From NCBI GenBank assembly GCA_021307315.1, contig JAJSPD010000036.1, forward strand, positions 1-64,000: 64,000 bases of DNA. The letters run 5' to 3'. Shown here piece by piece: positions 28,680 through 39,455 of this stretch (its first letter is position 1; each line of letters begins with the position of its first letter). The notes beneath the pieces are model-generated. The model was not told the DNA's origin and made no database searches. It saw nothing but the letters and a program-made list of their open reading frames with translations. The position numbers and the translations under genes were made by a program. Origin of the DNA: Bisporella sp. PMI_857. Lineage: Eukaryota; Ascomycota; Leotiomycetes; Helotiales; Helotiaceae.

Positions 28680-30827
28680 ATGGCCCCTGGATGGAAAGTC
28701 TGGTGTCCAGAATTTTCAAAATCCCGAAAGCTCAACGAGCAGACGTTGAGCGAACTCAAGACCAAGCTCAATGCCGATGAAGAGCACCTCGGGAACTACT
28801 TTTTAATGTATGGGAATGAGGATTCCCCATTAGAGGTTGAAGTGTTAGAAGATTTCTGTCAGGACACAAGTTTGGAAGACGTCAAAGCCGGAAAAGGTAG
28901 AGCGGGGACTCAAAGGGTCGTGTGGGTTGATGAAAGAGTTGGTTCCCCAGATTTAAAAGGAAGCGGAGTAGCAAAGCAGCACGAAAATCCTCTTACGGCT
29001 ACTGGACTTTTTCGAGCTTTGAAGCCGCAATTTGGCGACCATACCTTGCCGGATGCTGTAAGGAAACTGATATATATTACTGATCTGGATCCCGGTTGTA
29101 TTCAAGCTCTTGCGGCGACGGCCTCTTACCACCAATCGCTCGTTCTAAGAAATGCTATATTTCAATGCCTCAATTTTCAAACTTCAATCGCAGTCAAAAT
29201 TTCTTCTGTAGGATTTTTGACTTTTCAGCTGGATCTACATTTACCATTCTTTATTTTAAGCAAATCTGCACCGCCAGAAAAGCCTGAAGCAAAATCTAAT
29301 ATAAAATTACGAAGAAGCTGGACAGATCTGTCTTTTCTGAAACTTGATAAACCCGGCTTGCGGCCCCAGGAACCAACGGAAGTCTGGGGCATTCAAGAAG
29401 CTCAGATCTCTTGTGTCGTGGCCGGATCAGATCACTGGCGGTGGGTCGGATATGGCTTCATTGATAGTGAAATTGATGGAATTCTAGCCGAAAGCTCTGA
29501 TTGCGATTTGCTTCAAGACCAAATTGCTGCGGGAGATATAGAAGCGAGATTTCCGGTTTGGACACCGAGGGACTATTGGATTAAAGTTTTTGAAATTCGA
29601 ATCGGCTATGTTGGAAACCAATGGTACTACTTGATCTACAATTTAGAGCTTGGCATCAACAATTATGTATGAGATCAATTTTGAAGTACTCTTTTTACCA
29701 CTTATCATTCGAATTGCTAATTTAAAGTAGATCTCAGAGCATCATCCATCTACGTTATCACACAGTTCTAGAAATGCTCGAGAGCAAGCTGCAAAAATGA
29801 AAGAGTCTTTTGACTGGGCTCTCGAAACTTTGAGCCTTTTGCGCCGGCTTGATAGTGTTCTTTCTAACACTCTCACAGCGTGGAAGTCGTTCAATTCTCC
29901 TGGCGGTGATTTAGAATACTTTTCTGATATTACTTTAAGCGCGCGCCGCTCTCTTTGTGCTATTCAGAAGATTTTTCAGAAAGTCGAAGAAAAGCAAAAT
30001 ACACTGCTTTTGCTAAAAGAGAATTGTTCGGATTTTTCAAGGGCTGTAAGTCAGATTCTTTCGTTGTTTCTGTTGCGATTGGTACAAGATCTCACATGAT
30101 CGGTGTCCTATTTAGGACTCGTTGCCGCGTGACCCGACTCTGTACTTAACCTCCGACTCTCGAGCCCTACCCTCTTTCCTTAGTTTAGAATCCTCGGAAT
30201 AGAACGTTTCTAATAGTTGACGCTTCGGCGCCACAATTGAAGTTGTGACAGCTTCCTTGAAAAACCTTGTATTTAAAATATTTTTACACTAACAATCAAC
30301 ATATAGCTGGAGCTTCACTCACACCTGGAAGTTAAAGAAATAGCTGCCGAAAATGGTGTTATCTCAGAATTTACTGTCACTGTATGCCTTTATTGCCCAT
30401 ATTTTATTCTTCGGCTAACCCTTTCTCTCCCAAACAGATACTCTACCCTGTCGCGCTCGCCGCAGCTCTCTTCAGCATGCAGCCGGCGGCCATACCTTTC
30501 GATTTAAATCCCAGAGCTTTTGCGCTTTCTGTTGTCATCATAATAGCCACGGTGTACACTATTCGGCTTATCGATAGACATATCCAGCGGTGTTGGCCGT
30601 TGCTGAAGAACTCAATAGCTTTGTGGCTCAAGAGAAGTAAAGGAGGCGAAAGCATTGGCGTCTCGGGGGACAGATTTAGAGACACATTTCCACCACATGC
30701 AGGGATTGATTTGGACACAATCGTTGATGAGGAAAGAGGCGACGCCAGTGCCAATGACACCAGAGCTTGCGGGACAAGAGCAATACGCGGACTGCCGGCT
30801 ACAGGACCACCATTGCAGCCAGATTGA
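28680..30827 (+). CDS. CorA-like membrane protein with a solo LTR in its second intron
   Basis: Four exons: 28680-29666, 29731-30045, 30307-30381 and 30438-30827, giving 588 aa. The introns are 64, 261 and 56 nt, with GTATGA/GTAAGT/GTATGC donors, CTAA(C/T) branch sites and (T/C)AG acceptors; all joins stay in frame. The long N-terminal domain is soluble (for example KLIYITDLDPGCIQALAATA and FLTFQLDLHLPFFI). A helical stretch and FTVT joined to ILYPVALAAALFSMQ lead into two transmembrane helices (about 460-480 and 490-510), the CorA fold. The diagnostic GMN loop of true Mg2+ channels is replaced by FSMQP, so transport is unproven. This is the divergent fungal CorA-like group of unknown function. 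Intron 2 is enlarged by an LTR but keeps usable splice sites. Confidence 0.82.
30071..30250 (+). mobile_element. Solo LTR (LTR-D) inside an intron
   Basis: It starts TGTTGCGATT (TGTCACGATT in the 26790 copy) and ends AAGTTGTGACA, 180 bp. The flanks GTTTC (30066-30070) and GCTTC (30251-30255) match at four of five bases with one C/T change, consistent with an aged target-site duplication. Without it the intron would be about 76 nt, a normal size. Confidence 0.78.
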
Positions 30828-31628
30828 AAATTGAGCAATCTTGATTATTAATTGCCTCTCCGTTTCCCAGCCATTTGATTCCATGCTGCCATGTTGCTAA
30901 ATATATCACGTGATTCTCAGGCTATCATCCAAACCCAATCTCATCGACTGATCGGTTGTGATAGAACGAGAAAATACACAATGATAAGCAGGAGGAATTG
31001 GGGATGCTGTTCAGGCTCTCTATTGTTGTCTATGTGTGTAAGAATACAGAATTGTAGAAATCTGTGTGTGTGAAAAGTTAGCGTTCCCCACATAGTCAGG
31101 GACATGTCAGCTACCCGGATCTAACTCCGCCTCAGTACCGAACCCCGCAACCCCGCCTTGGCTCGCTGGTTTCGGAATTTCGGTCAGTTTAGACTGAAAC
31201 AAGTCATCCCTAGAACCAACTCATTACTGGTATGCTGCGGCAAACCTACTGGGTCCCCGCTCTGCTTCGATCTCTGTTACCAAGGCTAAGTAGAAGAAGT
31301 TCGTTTAAATTGCCAATCCAGGCATGTGAGGCCGCACAGGGTTGATTCTAGCCCTGGCAATAGATTATTTTGCGTACCAACTTAATTGATTTTATATGAT
31401 ACATCGACTTATATGATATCGCTATATATAAGAAATGGCTCTCATTAGTAAGAAATCAAAACAGGGAATAGAAATAACGTTACATGGTAAGGTTTGAGGT
31501 GACATCATTGGCCGAAAAGGCACACCACTTTTGAAGGTATTCCAAGACATATTTCGAACCCAAATTAGGTGCCATTTTGGTGGGTTTTGATGCATTGAAG
31601 TAACTCAAAAAAAGGACATGTATATAAC
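30828..31628. other. No gene; includes a dispersed repeat at about 31123-31260
   Basis: The repeat at 31123-31260 is the partner of 12027-12150 (shared GAACCCCGCAA, CTTGGCTCGC, GAACCAACTCA and CTGCGGCAA). The remainder shows nothing recognisable. Confidence 0.55.
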
Positions 31629-31812
31629 TGTTGGTATGCATGTAGATAGTTACCGTGATCCGGTGGATCACGGTAATTGTGGGTTTTCTATCACCTACAC
31701 TTACCTGGCAATAGGCCGTGACTTAGAACCCAATAAAAAGGAACAACAATCACACCAGCAAGAGCGTAGCTACAACTACTACGCCTTTTGCTACGTGATA
31801 GGTATCCCGACG
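31629..31812 (+). mobile_element. Solo LTR, copia-like family LTR-C
   Basis: It starts TGTTGGTATGCATGTA and ends GGTATCCCGACG. It shares ATTGTGGGT, CCTGGCAATAGGCCGT, CCAGCAAGAGCGTAG and CCTTTTGCTACGTG with the 55440 copy. No target-site duplication is visible and the end is mutated (A to G). Confidence 0.72.
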
Positions 31813-32100
31813 CTGTTATTAAGCGAGTTAATCGAGCACGCATTGCTACGATTAATAAGCTTGGTGTTAAATTAGAGTCTGTTTATTATACTAGTTGCTG
31901 TGATAATATCTAGTTGTCTGTGTGTTGTAAAAGAACTACAAATCGGGGGTTGACTCTCTACTAGTACATTTAAAATATCTTTGTCAAATTTGGCTCTTGC
32001 CCCCCTCTAAGTATCCCTTGGGTGAGTTGAACCGCACGGGCCTTAGTCCAATGCAATGCCTCTTCCGGATCACGACAAGTATGCTTTGATATGTTAGCAT

Positions 32101-33105
32101 TCATCCATCATAGATATGTCTCGTAAGAACTGAAAAAAGGATGGAAAGACGACCTACAACTGTGCTGAAATCGGGTATAGGGTCTTCATACCCCTTGACC
32201 CAATGATACATGACCAGGCCGGTGTCGCTGCGACAGTTCAAAACTTCTCGAAGCATATCAATGCAGTGATCTATAGTTTTATGATAAGCATCACGAAGCG
32301 TCGAGGGCTTTTTATATCCGAACAGCTCTTACCCGCGTGCTGTACCAACAATTGTCCTTTAGCCCACTTCTCATCATGCTTTTTGTAATAATCAAAATGC
32401 ACAAATTTCCGAATCATATCCTGTAGGTCATTAGACGCATTTTTTTTAGTTCGATAATTGAGAGGGACGATTACCAAGCAATGTATCTGATGAAAGATCT
32501 CCAGACTAGCCATGTAACCTTGGTTATCCGTATCCTTCATTTTGACTGCTGTGTCTAAAGGGTAGGCGGTTGACTTTTGCGCATCTTCTTTTGATACATT
32601 CAGGAGGGGTGGATATTCCGGCATCCATTCTTGGCCATTTGATCAGAAAAGATATGCGGGATCTTAGTACTGCTGGTGAGACTTACCACTGCCGGCTTTG
32701 GTAAAATGTGACCAGGCATGATCCATCTCTGATGTAGGCTGGCCACTGTAAATACTCCGCCTAAAGAATGAACCGTTGAACCTTTGTGCGTGGGTTGAGA
32801 AACGGGTGTTCTGGACTGTGACTCTATTAGATATTATATCTCTTCTTAGAAGAATGAGCTTTACATATACTCAGAGTTAGGTCACCAGTGGGAGTATGCT
32901 TCTGCTGATGCGAATATCGATCAACACTGTATCCAAACCCGACACCGAGAAGGAAGACTACAGATACTATAATTGAATAGAAGACATATAGAGTTTTTAA
33001 TCTTAAAGTCGAAAGTCTTGATGCCTTCGAATTGTGCGAAGGGAGCCAAGGAGTACTCTCATCATCTGAAAGACAATAAGCTGGATCTGAAAGGGCTTCC
33101 ATCAT
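32101..33105 (-). CDS. UstYa-family (DUF3328) protein
   Basis: Five exons on the minus strand: 33105-32865, 32821-32687, 32629-32475, 32420-32333 and 32270-32101, 262 aa. The introns are 43, 57, 54 and 62 nt; the third is in frame and would otherwise be read through. A short cytoplasmic N-terminus is followed by one transmembrane helix (LYVFYSIIVSVVFLLGVGFGY). Both HxxHC motifs of the family are present: HQIHC (joined to LDMIRKFVHFDYY after splicing) and HADHC (followed by IDMLREVLNC). UstYa-like proteins are copper-dependent oxidases or cyclases that modify ribosomal peptides and other fungal metabolites. The usual end after PIPDFST is replaced by an unrelated short tail, so the C-terminus may be shortened. 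No core biosynthetic enzyme was seen nearby. Confidence 0.85.
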
Positions 33106-33281
33106 CGGTTATGGCATAGAAAGTGTGTAGTCAACAAGATATACTGAAATGATGCACATATTTGGTAAAAGTGACATCGATTTCAGGAACTGATTTCTTC
33201 ATGAAAAGAAATTATGCGTTGCTTCGGCTTGGTTCTCGAATAGACCGGCAAGCCTTAGAGGCGAATGCATCTAAGTGCTTG

Positions 33282-33380
33282 ACCTTGACTCACTCTGTTG
33301 GTTTTCCCATAACCTTGACTTACTCTGTTGGTTTTCCCATAACTTTAACTCACTCTGTTGGTTTCCTATAACCTTGACTT
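33282..33380. repeat. 30-bp tandem repeat, three units plus a partial
   Basis: Units begin at 33282, 33312 and 33342, each of the form ACCTTGACTYACTCTGTTGG followed by TTTTCCCATA. The third is 29 bp and the array ends with ACCTTGACTT. It is non-coding and lies just upstream of the UstYa-like gene. Confidence 0.93.
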
Positions 33381-33808
33381 GCTGATATCTAAGATAAATC
33401 CAACATAAATTTAATTTTCTCTAGCGTTCGTTTAGGCAGCCAACCAATGGCTTATATACCGCAAATACAAATTACTTTGATTGTGGCCATGTTGCAAAAC
33501 GTAATGGTTATAGAACATACGGCTTTACAGTTCACCCGTGTAGGGGAGATGATACACGTGCCGCCCCCGGCCCCGGCCCCACCTTAATATTTCAGCATTC
33601 AAGGGTTGAAGGAGTTCTCAAAACTTCCGTTGGACAGAGCACTTGCTACTGACTATTATTCCATGCAAAACCCCTCACAAAAGACCTGCAAATAAAGCTA
33701 GAGCTCCGCTTAAGTACGATTTTACTGGCTGTTATCCTAGTAAGTAAAATCTATAGTCTTATACCCATGAAATAAATTCACTCACAGGCCAAGTTCAGGC
33801 CAAAACAT
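33381..33808. other. No feature recognised
   Basis: AT-rich intergenic sequence with one CCCCGGCCCCGGCCCC patch near 33566-33581. No gene seen. Confidence 0.5.
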
Positions 33809-33816
33809 CTCTTGAA

Positions 33817-34231
33817 CAGTGAAGGAACTAGTATGGTGATATTTAGTGATATTGAGTCTCGAGTCATATGAGATCGATTTTTTGATTCTACGCTAGTATT
33901 AGTATGAAAATTTGATCTCATATCATATTGGCAATATACTAAGCATCTTGCCAAGGCTAGTAAGCCAGGTTAAAAAGCCACTGCAGGGGTTAAAAACAAG
34001 TGGAAATGAAGCTTACTTTTTTTTAAAAGAGGTTATGCCTTTGTCGTATTACTAATTGGGAATAGCTTCATTTAAGGTTAGCATTATAGTATACTATAGT
34101 ATAGTATGATATAATATACAGATTTGCAAATTTTGCCGTGATACGTATGGCCATTTGAAATCTCATATTGCGTGGGGTATAGTATTCGATTTTGGGGTCA
34201 ATATATCTTGATAATACCAGTTCCTTCACTG
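33817..34231. mobile_element. hAT-type non-autonomous transposon (MITE), 415 bp
   Basis: The ends are inverted repeats, CAGTGAAGGAACTAGTAT at the left and the complement of CAGTGAAGGAACTGGTAT at the right. They are flanked by a perfect 8-bp direct repeat CTCTTGAA (33809-33816 and 34232-34239). Eight-base duplications with CAGTG termini are diagnostic of the hAT superfamily. The interior is AT-rich and codes for nothing, so it would need a transposase supplied elsewhere. Confidence 0.93.
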
Positions 34232-34239
34232 CTCTTGAA

Positions 34240-34685
34240 TGCTGAAATAGATAGTTCGATTGGGCAAAAAGTTGATTAGCCAGAGCTTTACTAGAGTGGA
34301 GAACCAGAGTTCGTACTAGGAGGATAGTAAATGTAGCCTATCGGTGTTACACCTAGCCAGGTATGAAATTCCCTCACCTTCCCCTTCTTCCGGAAGCGCG
34401 TTAATAGAGGGCTGCGCCGCCTGTGATTCCAGCGGGGTGAAGTGCCCAAGGTTGATTTATTCTGATTGGAATTACAACACCAACAGAATCAATCAAGGTT
34501 CTAAACAAGATCTTCAGCTGTCTTGACCTCTGTTGCAGGTGTGTGCTTATCCTTCAAAAGGTATATTAGAAGCATTTCCTCTTCTTCTACTTGTGAATCA
34601 GTAACCACTTGCCTTTCATAATTGAACGAGAACCTTCTTCCAAGATCCTAAAAGTCTTTCACTAAACTCGATCAAGCTTTTCACA
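34240..34685 (+). other. Promoter side of the second small secreted protein
   Basis: No gene or repeat seen. The 80 bases before the ATG are pyrimidine-rich. Confidence 0.45.
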
Positions 34686-35045
34686 ATGGGTTCCTTTATC
34701 ACCCTCCTTGCGAGCTCTCTCCTTCTGAGTAGCACCATTGCATCTCCGCTTTCTCCAAGTGGCCTAGTAGTTGCCTCTCCCTTCCTCTCTAAGATTGATC
34801 CTAACCCCTCACAGACCGACTTTCCAGCAGAGGTGAAAGGCAGAGCCGAGTACTGGACGGGCATTCCTTTCAAGCGAGACAATGGAGGACAGTTGGATCC
34901 CAACTGTGTGGAGACAGCACGGGGTATTTTCTGCACCTACTCGAATGCTGAGGTCAAGGCTTTCGGAGACCAAGCTACTGAGCTACAAGAAGGGTGTTTC
35001 CGCACCACAGAGGGCATTGTTTGTGCTTACTACGCTTTTGCATAA
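34686..35045 (+). CDS. Small secreted protein with a repeated C-x8/9-C motif
   Basis: An intronless frame of 119 aa starts at ATG 34686. Residues 1-20 (MGSFITLLASSLLLSSTIAS) form a clear signal peptide. A dibasic KR at about residue 64 (GIPFKRDN) could be a Kex2 site. The C-terminal part has four cysteines in two similar blocks, CVETARGIFCTY and CFRTTEGIVCAY, giving an internally repeated C-[VF]-x-T-x2-G-I-x-C-x-Y signature likely to form two disulfides. I recognise no family. Size, secretion and cysteines fit an effector-like or cell-surface protein. The UstYa-like gene lies 1.6 kb away, but only one KR site and no repeated core peptide are present, so a RiPP precursor role is only a possibility. 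Confidence 0.7.
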   Translation: MGSFITLLASSLLLSSTIASPLSPSGLVVASPFLSKIDPNPSQTDFPAEVKGRAEYWTGIPFKRDNGGQLDPNCVETARGIFCTYSNAEVKAFGDQATELQEGCFRTTEGIVCAYYAFA

Positions 35046-35668
35046 TTGCTTAGGTGGATTATGGGCTATAGCATTTGCTGAGGCCCGTTAGTTGTATAGA
35101 GGATTAGCATTAGCTCGGGGGCGGGACAGAAGATGGAAGAATTGCAGGTAAATCAATGCTTTTCAAAAATCATGGATTTTCCCCTCCCTTGTGAGCAGGC
35201 CTTAACTTCCCATTCTGTATCTATAAAAACTTAACTTCGTCAATTTGCAACTTATTGAGCTTGAACAGAATAAAAAATCTTCAACTGTCTAAACAATATG
35301 CCGTAATCAACTTCCTACCATTCAGGAAGGTTGAACCTAGCCATCGTCTTAACCTCGTGTTGAGTTGTGTTGGCGTTTCGTCCAAACTAACGAGATGCTT
35401 AATAGAATCATTAAGTTTTGCCACCTGTTGCATTTAGAGTTTAATAACTGTTATGTTCCGAAAATAGCCTAAGCGCAGTTTATAGTGCCAACATTTAGTG
35501 ATACAGGGGTTTATGCAGTTGGGCGGCGTCGGAAAAAGCTTCATTCTCAACAATCCCCACGAGAACTCAGGCTCCCGTACCTACCAACAAACAAATCCAA
35601 GTTAAGAGCGAAAATTTCTGGAGATAAAATAACGTTGTTTTATACCTAGACACAGTACACAAAGAAGA
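35046..35668. other. Intergenic, no feature recognised
   Basis: Between the small secreted protein and the ThiD-like gene. Only short chance frames. Confidence 0.5.
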
Positions 35669-36696
35669 ATGACACAAACTCGGGTTCTGGCTCTAGGAGC
35701 TTCGCGAGGCGTCATTGGCAAAACGTAAGATAACCATGCTTAGATATTGAATTACTGACAAGGACTGATGGCAAGAATCAGAGACGGAGGAATCGATCAA
35801 AGCATCCTCGAAGCTCACGGCAGCTATTTCGTAACCCTCTTAACAGGCAAAGCAGTCAACGCCGACTCCACCACTCAACTAATCGAAACTGCACCACAAA
35901 TGTTCGAGGAAAAACTCAAGAACATAGAGACGAACGACGCACCTTTCCCACAAGTCATAAAAATCGGTAAGCACAACTAGAATATGACTGCTGGTTATCT
36001 TTCGAACATGGCTAAAATAAGCTTCAGGAACCCTGTTCTCCGTAGCGCAAGTCAAGGCTCTAGTTTCTATCCCAGCGTTCAAAACAGCAACTGTTATTTT
36101 GGATATTGAGATACTTCTCAAAGAGGTCTCTGTCGAAACTAAGAATACGATTCTCAGTGCCATCCGTGAAGACATCCTCCCACACGTGACCCTCCTTCTT
36201 GGAACAGTCCCAGACCTCAAGGCCATCTTCGAGAATGCAGATATCGACATCTTATACCCACAGAACATGGCTGATGTTACAGCCTTTGCACGAACCGCGC
36301 AGTCGCTGGGCCCGAAGAATGTGCTAGTTAAAAGGGAGATTTTCGACGATGAGGCGGGGTTGACTACGTTGCATTTTTTGCTGGTTGTCGAGGAGAGGGA
36401 GGAGCCGGTGAGTATTGGAAAAAGATTTCAGAGTTCAGGGGGTGTGAAAGGTAGTGCTGGGATTGCCGGTATGTATATTTCACTTTATTTAAGACTGGTT
36501 GGAAATTTCGGGCGGAGCCTATTTAGTTCTCAGATTATTTCCCACCGTCGAGGATGGGAAAAGCAATGTTTTGTACTGACTTCAAGCAGCAACAATAGCA
36601 GCGAATTTGGCGGAAGGAAAAGGTATCGAACGGGCAGTGGGTGCGGCGTTCACTTTCATCGGCGACGCTCTCAAGGATGGAAAGTACTTTACATAG
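35669..36696 (+). CDS. ThiD-like (HMP kinase family) paralogue with altered active site
   Basis: Four exons: 35669-35724, 35776-35966, 36028-36468 and 36590-36696, giving 264 aa, the usual ThiD size. The introns are 51, 61 and 121 nt with GTAAGA, GTAAGC and GTATGT donors; the last acceptor could also be three bases earlier. The ribokinase-like order is visible: RVLALGASRGVIG (where ThiD has an AGSDxSGGAG block), EAHGSYFVTLLTGKAVNA, VIKIGTLFSVAQV, ATVILDIEI, LLLGTVPDLKAI, AQSLGPKNVLVKR and NLAEGKGIERAVGAAFTFIGD. The conserved GTGC catalytic loop reads GSAG, so the catalytic cysteine is missing, and the substrate-binding AGSD block is changed. It probably no longer phosphorylates hydroxymethylpyrimidine, or uses another substrate. 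The evidence for the family is good; the activity is uncertain. Confidence 0.75.
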
Positions 36697-36894
36697 TGGC
36701 ATTTCTGCTTTGTATTTGGCGATGCAATATATACAGTTAAGATATCTTCGCAAAATCGAGTAAAAGCCTTTTCAAGAGGAGCAGAAAGCTTTTTCAGCTT
36801 TAATGTATTAATTTCTTGGTCAAGAGCTTATGAGATGCCTTGGAACAGGCTTTGAACCTCTGAGGTGCGGTATTCGGCTTTTTTAGAAGCCATA

Positions 36895-37224
36895 ATGAGG
36901 GAACAAATGGAATCTGATCCAGCCCGGCTAGGCCCTGAAACTACAGCAGAACAGCATCGGGCATTGGATAGGCTAATCGCCCATGGCCTAAGCACCTTAT
37001 TCAACAACTGGGGTTCAAGAAACTCTTCGGCTTTAACCAGTCCAGAACGCGAAAACAACGATGACCCAGAGCAATCACGATGTGAAACTTCGAAAAACTT
37101 GCATGCAGACAGTGGTGTGGTGATGGGATGTCAATCTTCTTTCACAAAGACGAAGTTCAAAAGAAGTGTACTACCTCCACCGTCCGTGATTCCAGCAGTC
37201 GGCTCTGTTGCTCAGCAAGTGTAA
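36895..37224 (+). CDS. Hypothetical 109-aa open frame
   Basis: An ATG-started frame encodes 109 aa with an acidic/polar composition (MREQMESDPARLGPETTAEQ at the start, RLIAHGLSTLFNNWGSRN in the middle). The frame is also open 10 codons further upstream without ATG. I recognise no family and it may be a chance frame or one exon of a larger gene. Confidence 0.22.
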   Translation: MREQMESDPARLGPETTAEQHRALDRLIAHGLSTLFNNWGSRNSSALTSPERENNDDPEQSRCETSKNLHADSGVVMGCQSSFTKTKFKRSVLPPPSVIPAVGSVAQQV

Positions 37225-38282
37225 GGTGCTGGAGTAGTGTGGCACAAATCAACTCATATTGATACAAAGATTAATCTCTACCTTTCCTAATACGCCCCGA
37301 GTCCTCTACGTATACCCTCCGAACCCTTGGCGACTCCCTACGTGCCCATACATGCCAAGTCTCAGTGCCTTTACCGAACCCCCCTTCATTGCCCCTTAGC
37401 ACGTGACATACTGGCACCTGACAGCAAGCGGCTACCGAGACTCGAGCACGAGATTCCTCGCCAGTGCAAGAGCCTCCAGTAGCACTAGGTCCGACAAATA
37501 TACAATCCCTTCCATTTACACCCTTGGACTTCACCGCAGAAGGTCAGGATTGGGAGGCAGAATATTAGAGAAATGGGTTTCAGGTGCGACCTTATAGCAC
37601 TTCCGAGCACGACCTCAACTTCGGTGCATTCCCAATGTTCGAAGATATTTTGCCCTATTTTCCTTAGCCAGGTCAACCTTATCGGTATAACGGCCGTTCA
37701 TAAAAGGTTGAGGGTCTTTGTAATAGCTGCAAATTTGTATTGGTTTCGGATCGCCAGTCATGACTATACTTGTGTCAGGTGCCAAATTATCACATATTAG
37801 TATCAGGTTCTAGGCTACGTATCAAGTGTTAGGATCAAGATTCTAGGCTATGGAGCGAGAGCTCTGGGATCTTGTCTCATGCATTTTCAATGCCTCTTGC
37901 CCAATTTATCCTGGATGCCCAAAAATTAGAAAGCATGGCACTTTCGGCCTTTCGTTAGCCCGTCTTACAGGCGCTAGAAAGAAATACAGCCCTTAACTGC
38001 TTACTAATATTCCGCACACGCTCACTTGTCACGTGTTAGCTTATATAAGTGCTACTGCGCACTGTCCCAGAAACTTTCTGTCGATTCCACTAATTATCGA
38101 CTTTACTGCCAGATTATAAGTCGCCAGCAAAATCGGCTTCCGCTCAAAGTATTTCTAGAAATTTCGCTCAGCCATTTCTTAAGATTGTTAGCCGCCGCTA
38201 ATACTATTTCATTTAGCCTATTTCATTGTCATACCCTTTATTCCTAAGCCACGTTTACATTAAGGTTATCCTAAACGTCGAA
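37225..38282. other. Intergenic, no feature recognised
   Basis: One kilobase of low-coding-potential sequence upstream of the F-box/ankyrin gene. Short repeated words (GTTCTAGGCTA, ATTCTAGGCTA) occur at 37806-37855 but do not form an array. Confidence 0.5.
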
Positions 38283-39455
38283 ATGTTTTTAGATGGTCTG
38301 CCAGCGGAAATTCTACTCTATGTAGCAAATATACTTAAGTCGGAAAGCGATATTAACGCATTTGCTCGAGTAAACCGTCGCCTGTACAATGTTTTAAACT
38401 CCTATCTCTACTCTCACAATGTACAGTGTGGTGGGAGTTCGGCACTATGGTGGGCTGTACGACATGGAGAAAAGAAGACGGCTCAAAATTCTCTAAGCGA
38501 AGGAGCCGATATTCACGCAACGAATGAGAAATCCTACCACAGGGAGACACCTTTTTATGAAGCGGTTCGCAATAGGCACAATTTGTCACGGTGGTCAGTC
38601 ACGAAGGTCGTAGACAATAAAACGGTATATAGGGAAAAACTGTATCCAACAACCCTGCAAGACCACGATGCGGTGATTCTGCTGCTGATCGAGAATGGCG
38701 CAGATATAAACTTTAGGAGCCGGCAAGGATGGAGAGCACTGCACCACGCAGCTTGGAGCAGGGACGAAGCACTGGTCCGGCTGTTGATCGGGAAGGGTGC
38801 TGACGTCGAGGCTAAGGACGACCATGGATCGACAGTGCTACATATGGCAGCTTTTGGTGGTAGCAAGGCGGTGGTCCGGCTACTGATCGAGGAAGGCCTC
38901 AATGTTAACTCTAAGGACAGTAGAGGAAGAACTGCGTTACATGAGGCAGCGGAGACGGCGAATCGAGAAGCGGTCCAGCTGTTGATCGAGAATGGCACTA
39001 TTATTGAGGCTAAAGACAACTACGGATCCACAGCACTGCATTACGCAGCCCGCAGCGGCCTTGTATATTCAAAAAGGCTCGAAGCAGTGGCTAGGCTGCT
39101 AATCGAGAACGGGATTGATATCGAGGCTAAGGACAACGACGGATTAACGGCTCTCCACCACGCAGCCTCAGGCTTGCACGAAGAAGTAGTACAGCTACTA
39201 ATCGAGAAAGACGCAGACGTCGAAGCTAAAGACAGCAAGGGAAAAACGGCACTACATCGAGCAGTTAGTAATGCAAACGAAGCAGTCGTCCGACTATTAA
39301 TTCAGAATGGCGCTGACGTCGAGGCCAAGGATAATGACGAAAAAACAGTCCTGGATCAAGCGGTTAAAAGAGGCGGACGAATTGCGCAGATGTTGATCGA
39401 GAAGTTGGCCAGGAGATCGTCGCGGTTAGCGAAGAAGCCTCGACATCGGTATTAA
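38283..39455 (+). CDS. F-box and ankyrin-repeat protein
   Basis: An intronless frame of 390 aa starts at ATG 38283; the frame is open a little further upstream but without ATG. Residues 1-45 form an F-box: LDGLPAEILLYVANIL, then SDINAFARVNRRLYNVLNSY. About nine ankyrin repeats follow, typified by DHGSTVLHMAAFGGSKAVVR and NDGLTALHHAAS. The C-terminus is very basic (LARRSSRLAKKPRHRY). F-box proteins link SKP1-cullin ubiquitin ligases to substrates, and ankyrins would bind the target. Fungi carry many such paralogues. Unlike the two NLR genes here, these ankyrin units are diverged from each other at the DNA level. Confidence 0.9.
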   Translation: MFLDGLPAEILLYVANILKSESDINAFARVNRRLYNVLNSYLYSHNVQCGGSSALWWAVRHGEKKTAQNSLSEGADIHATNEKSYHRETPFYEAVRNRHNLSRWSVTKVVDNKTVYREKLYPTTLQDHDAVILLLIENGADINFRSRQGWRALHHAAWSRDEALVRLLIGKGADVEAKDDHGSTVLHMAAFGGSKAVVRLLIEEGLNVNSKDSRGRTALHEAAETANREAVQLLIENGTIIEAKDNYGSTALHYAARSGLVYSKRLEAVARLLIENGIDIEAKDNDGLTALHHAASGLHEEVVQLLIEKDADVEAKDSKGKTALHRAVSNANEAVVRLLIQNGADVEAKDNDEKTVLDQAVKRGGRIAQMLIEKLARRSSRLAKKPRHRY

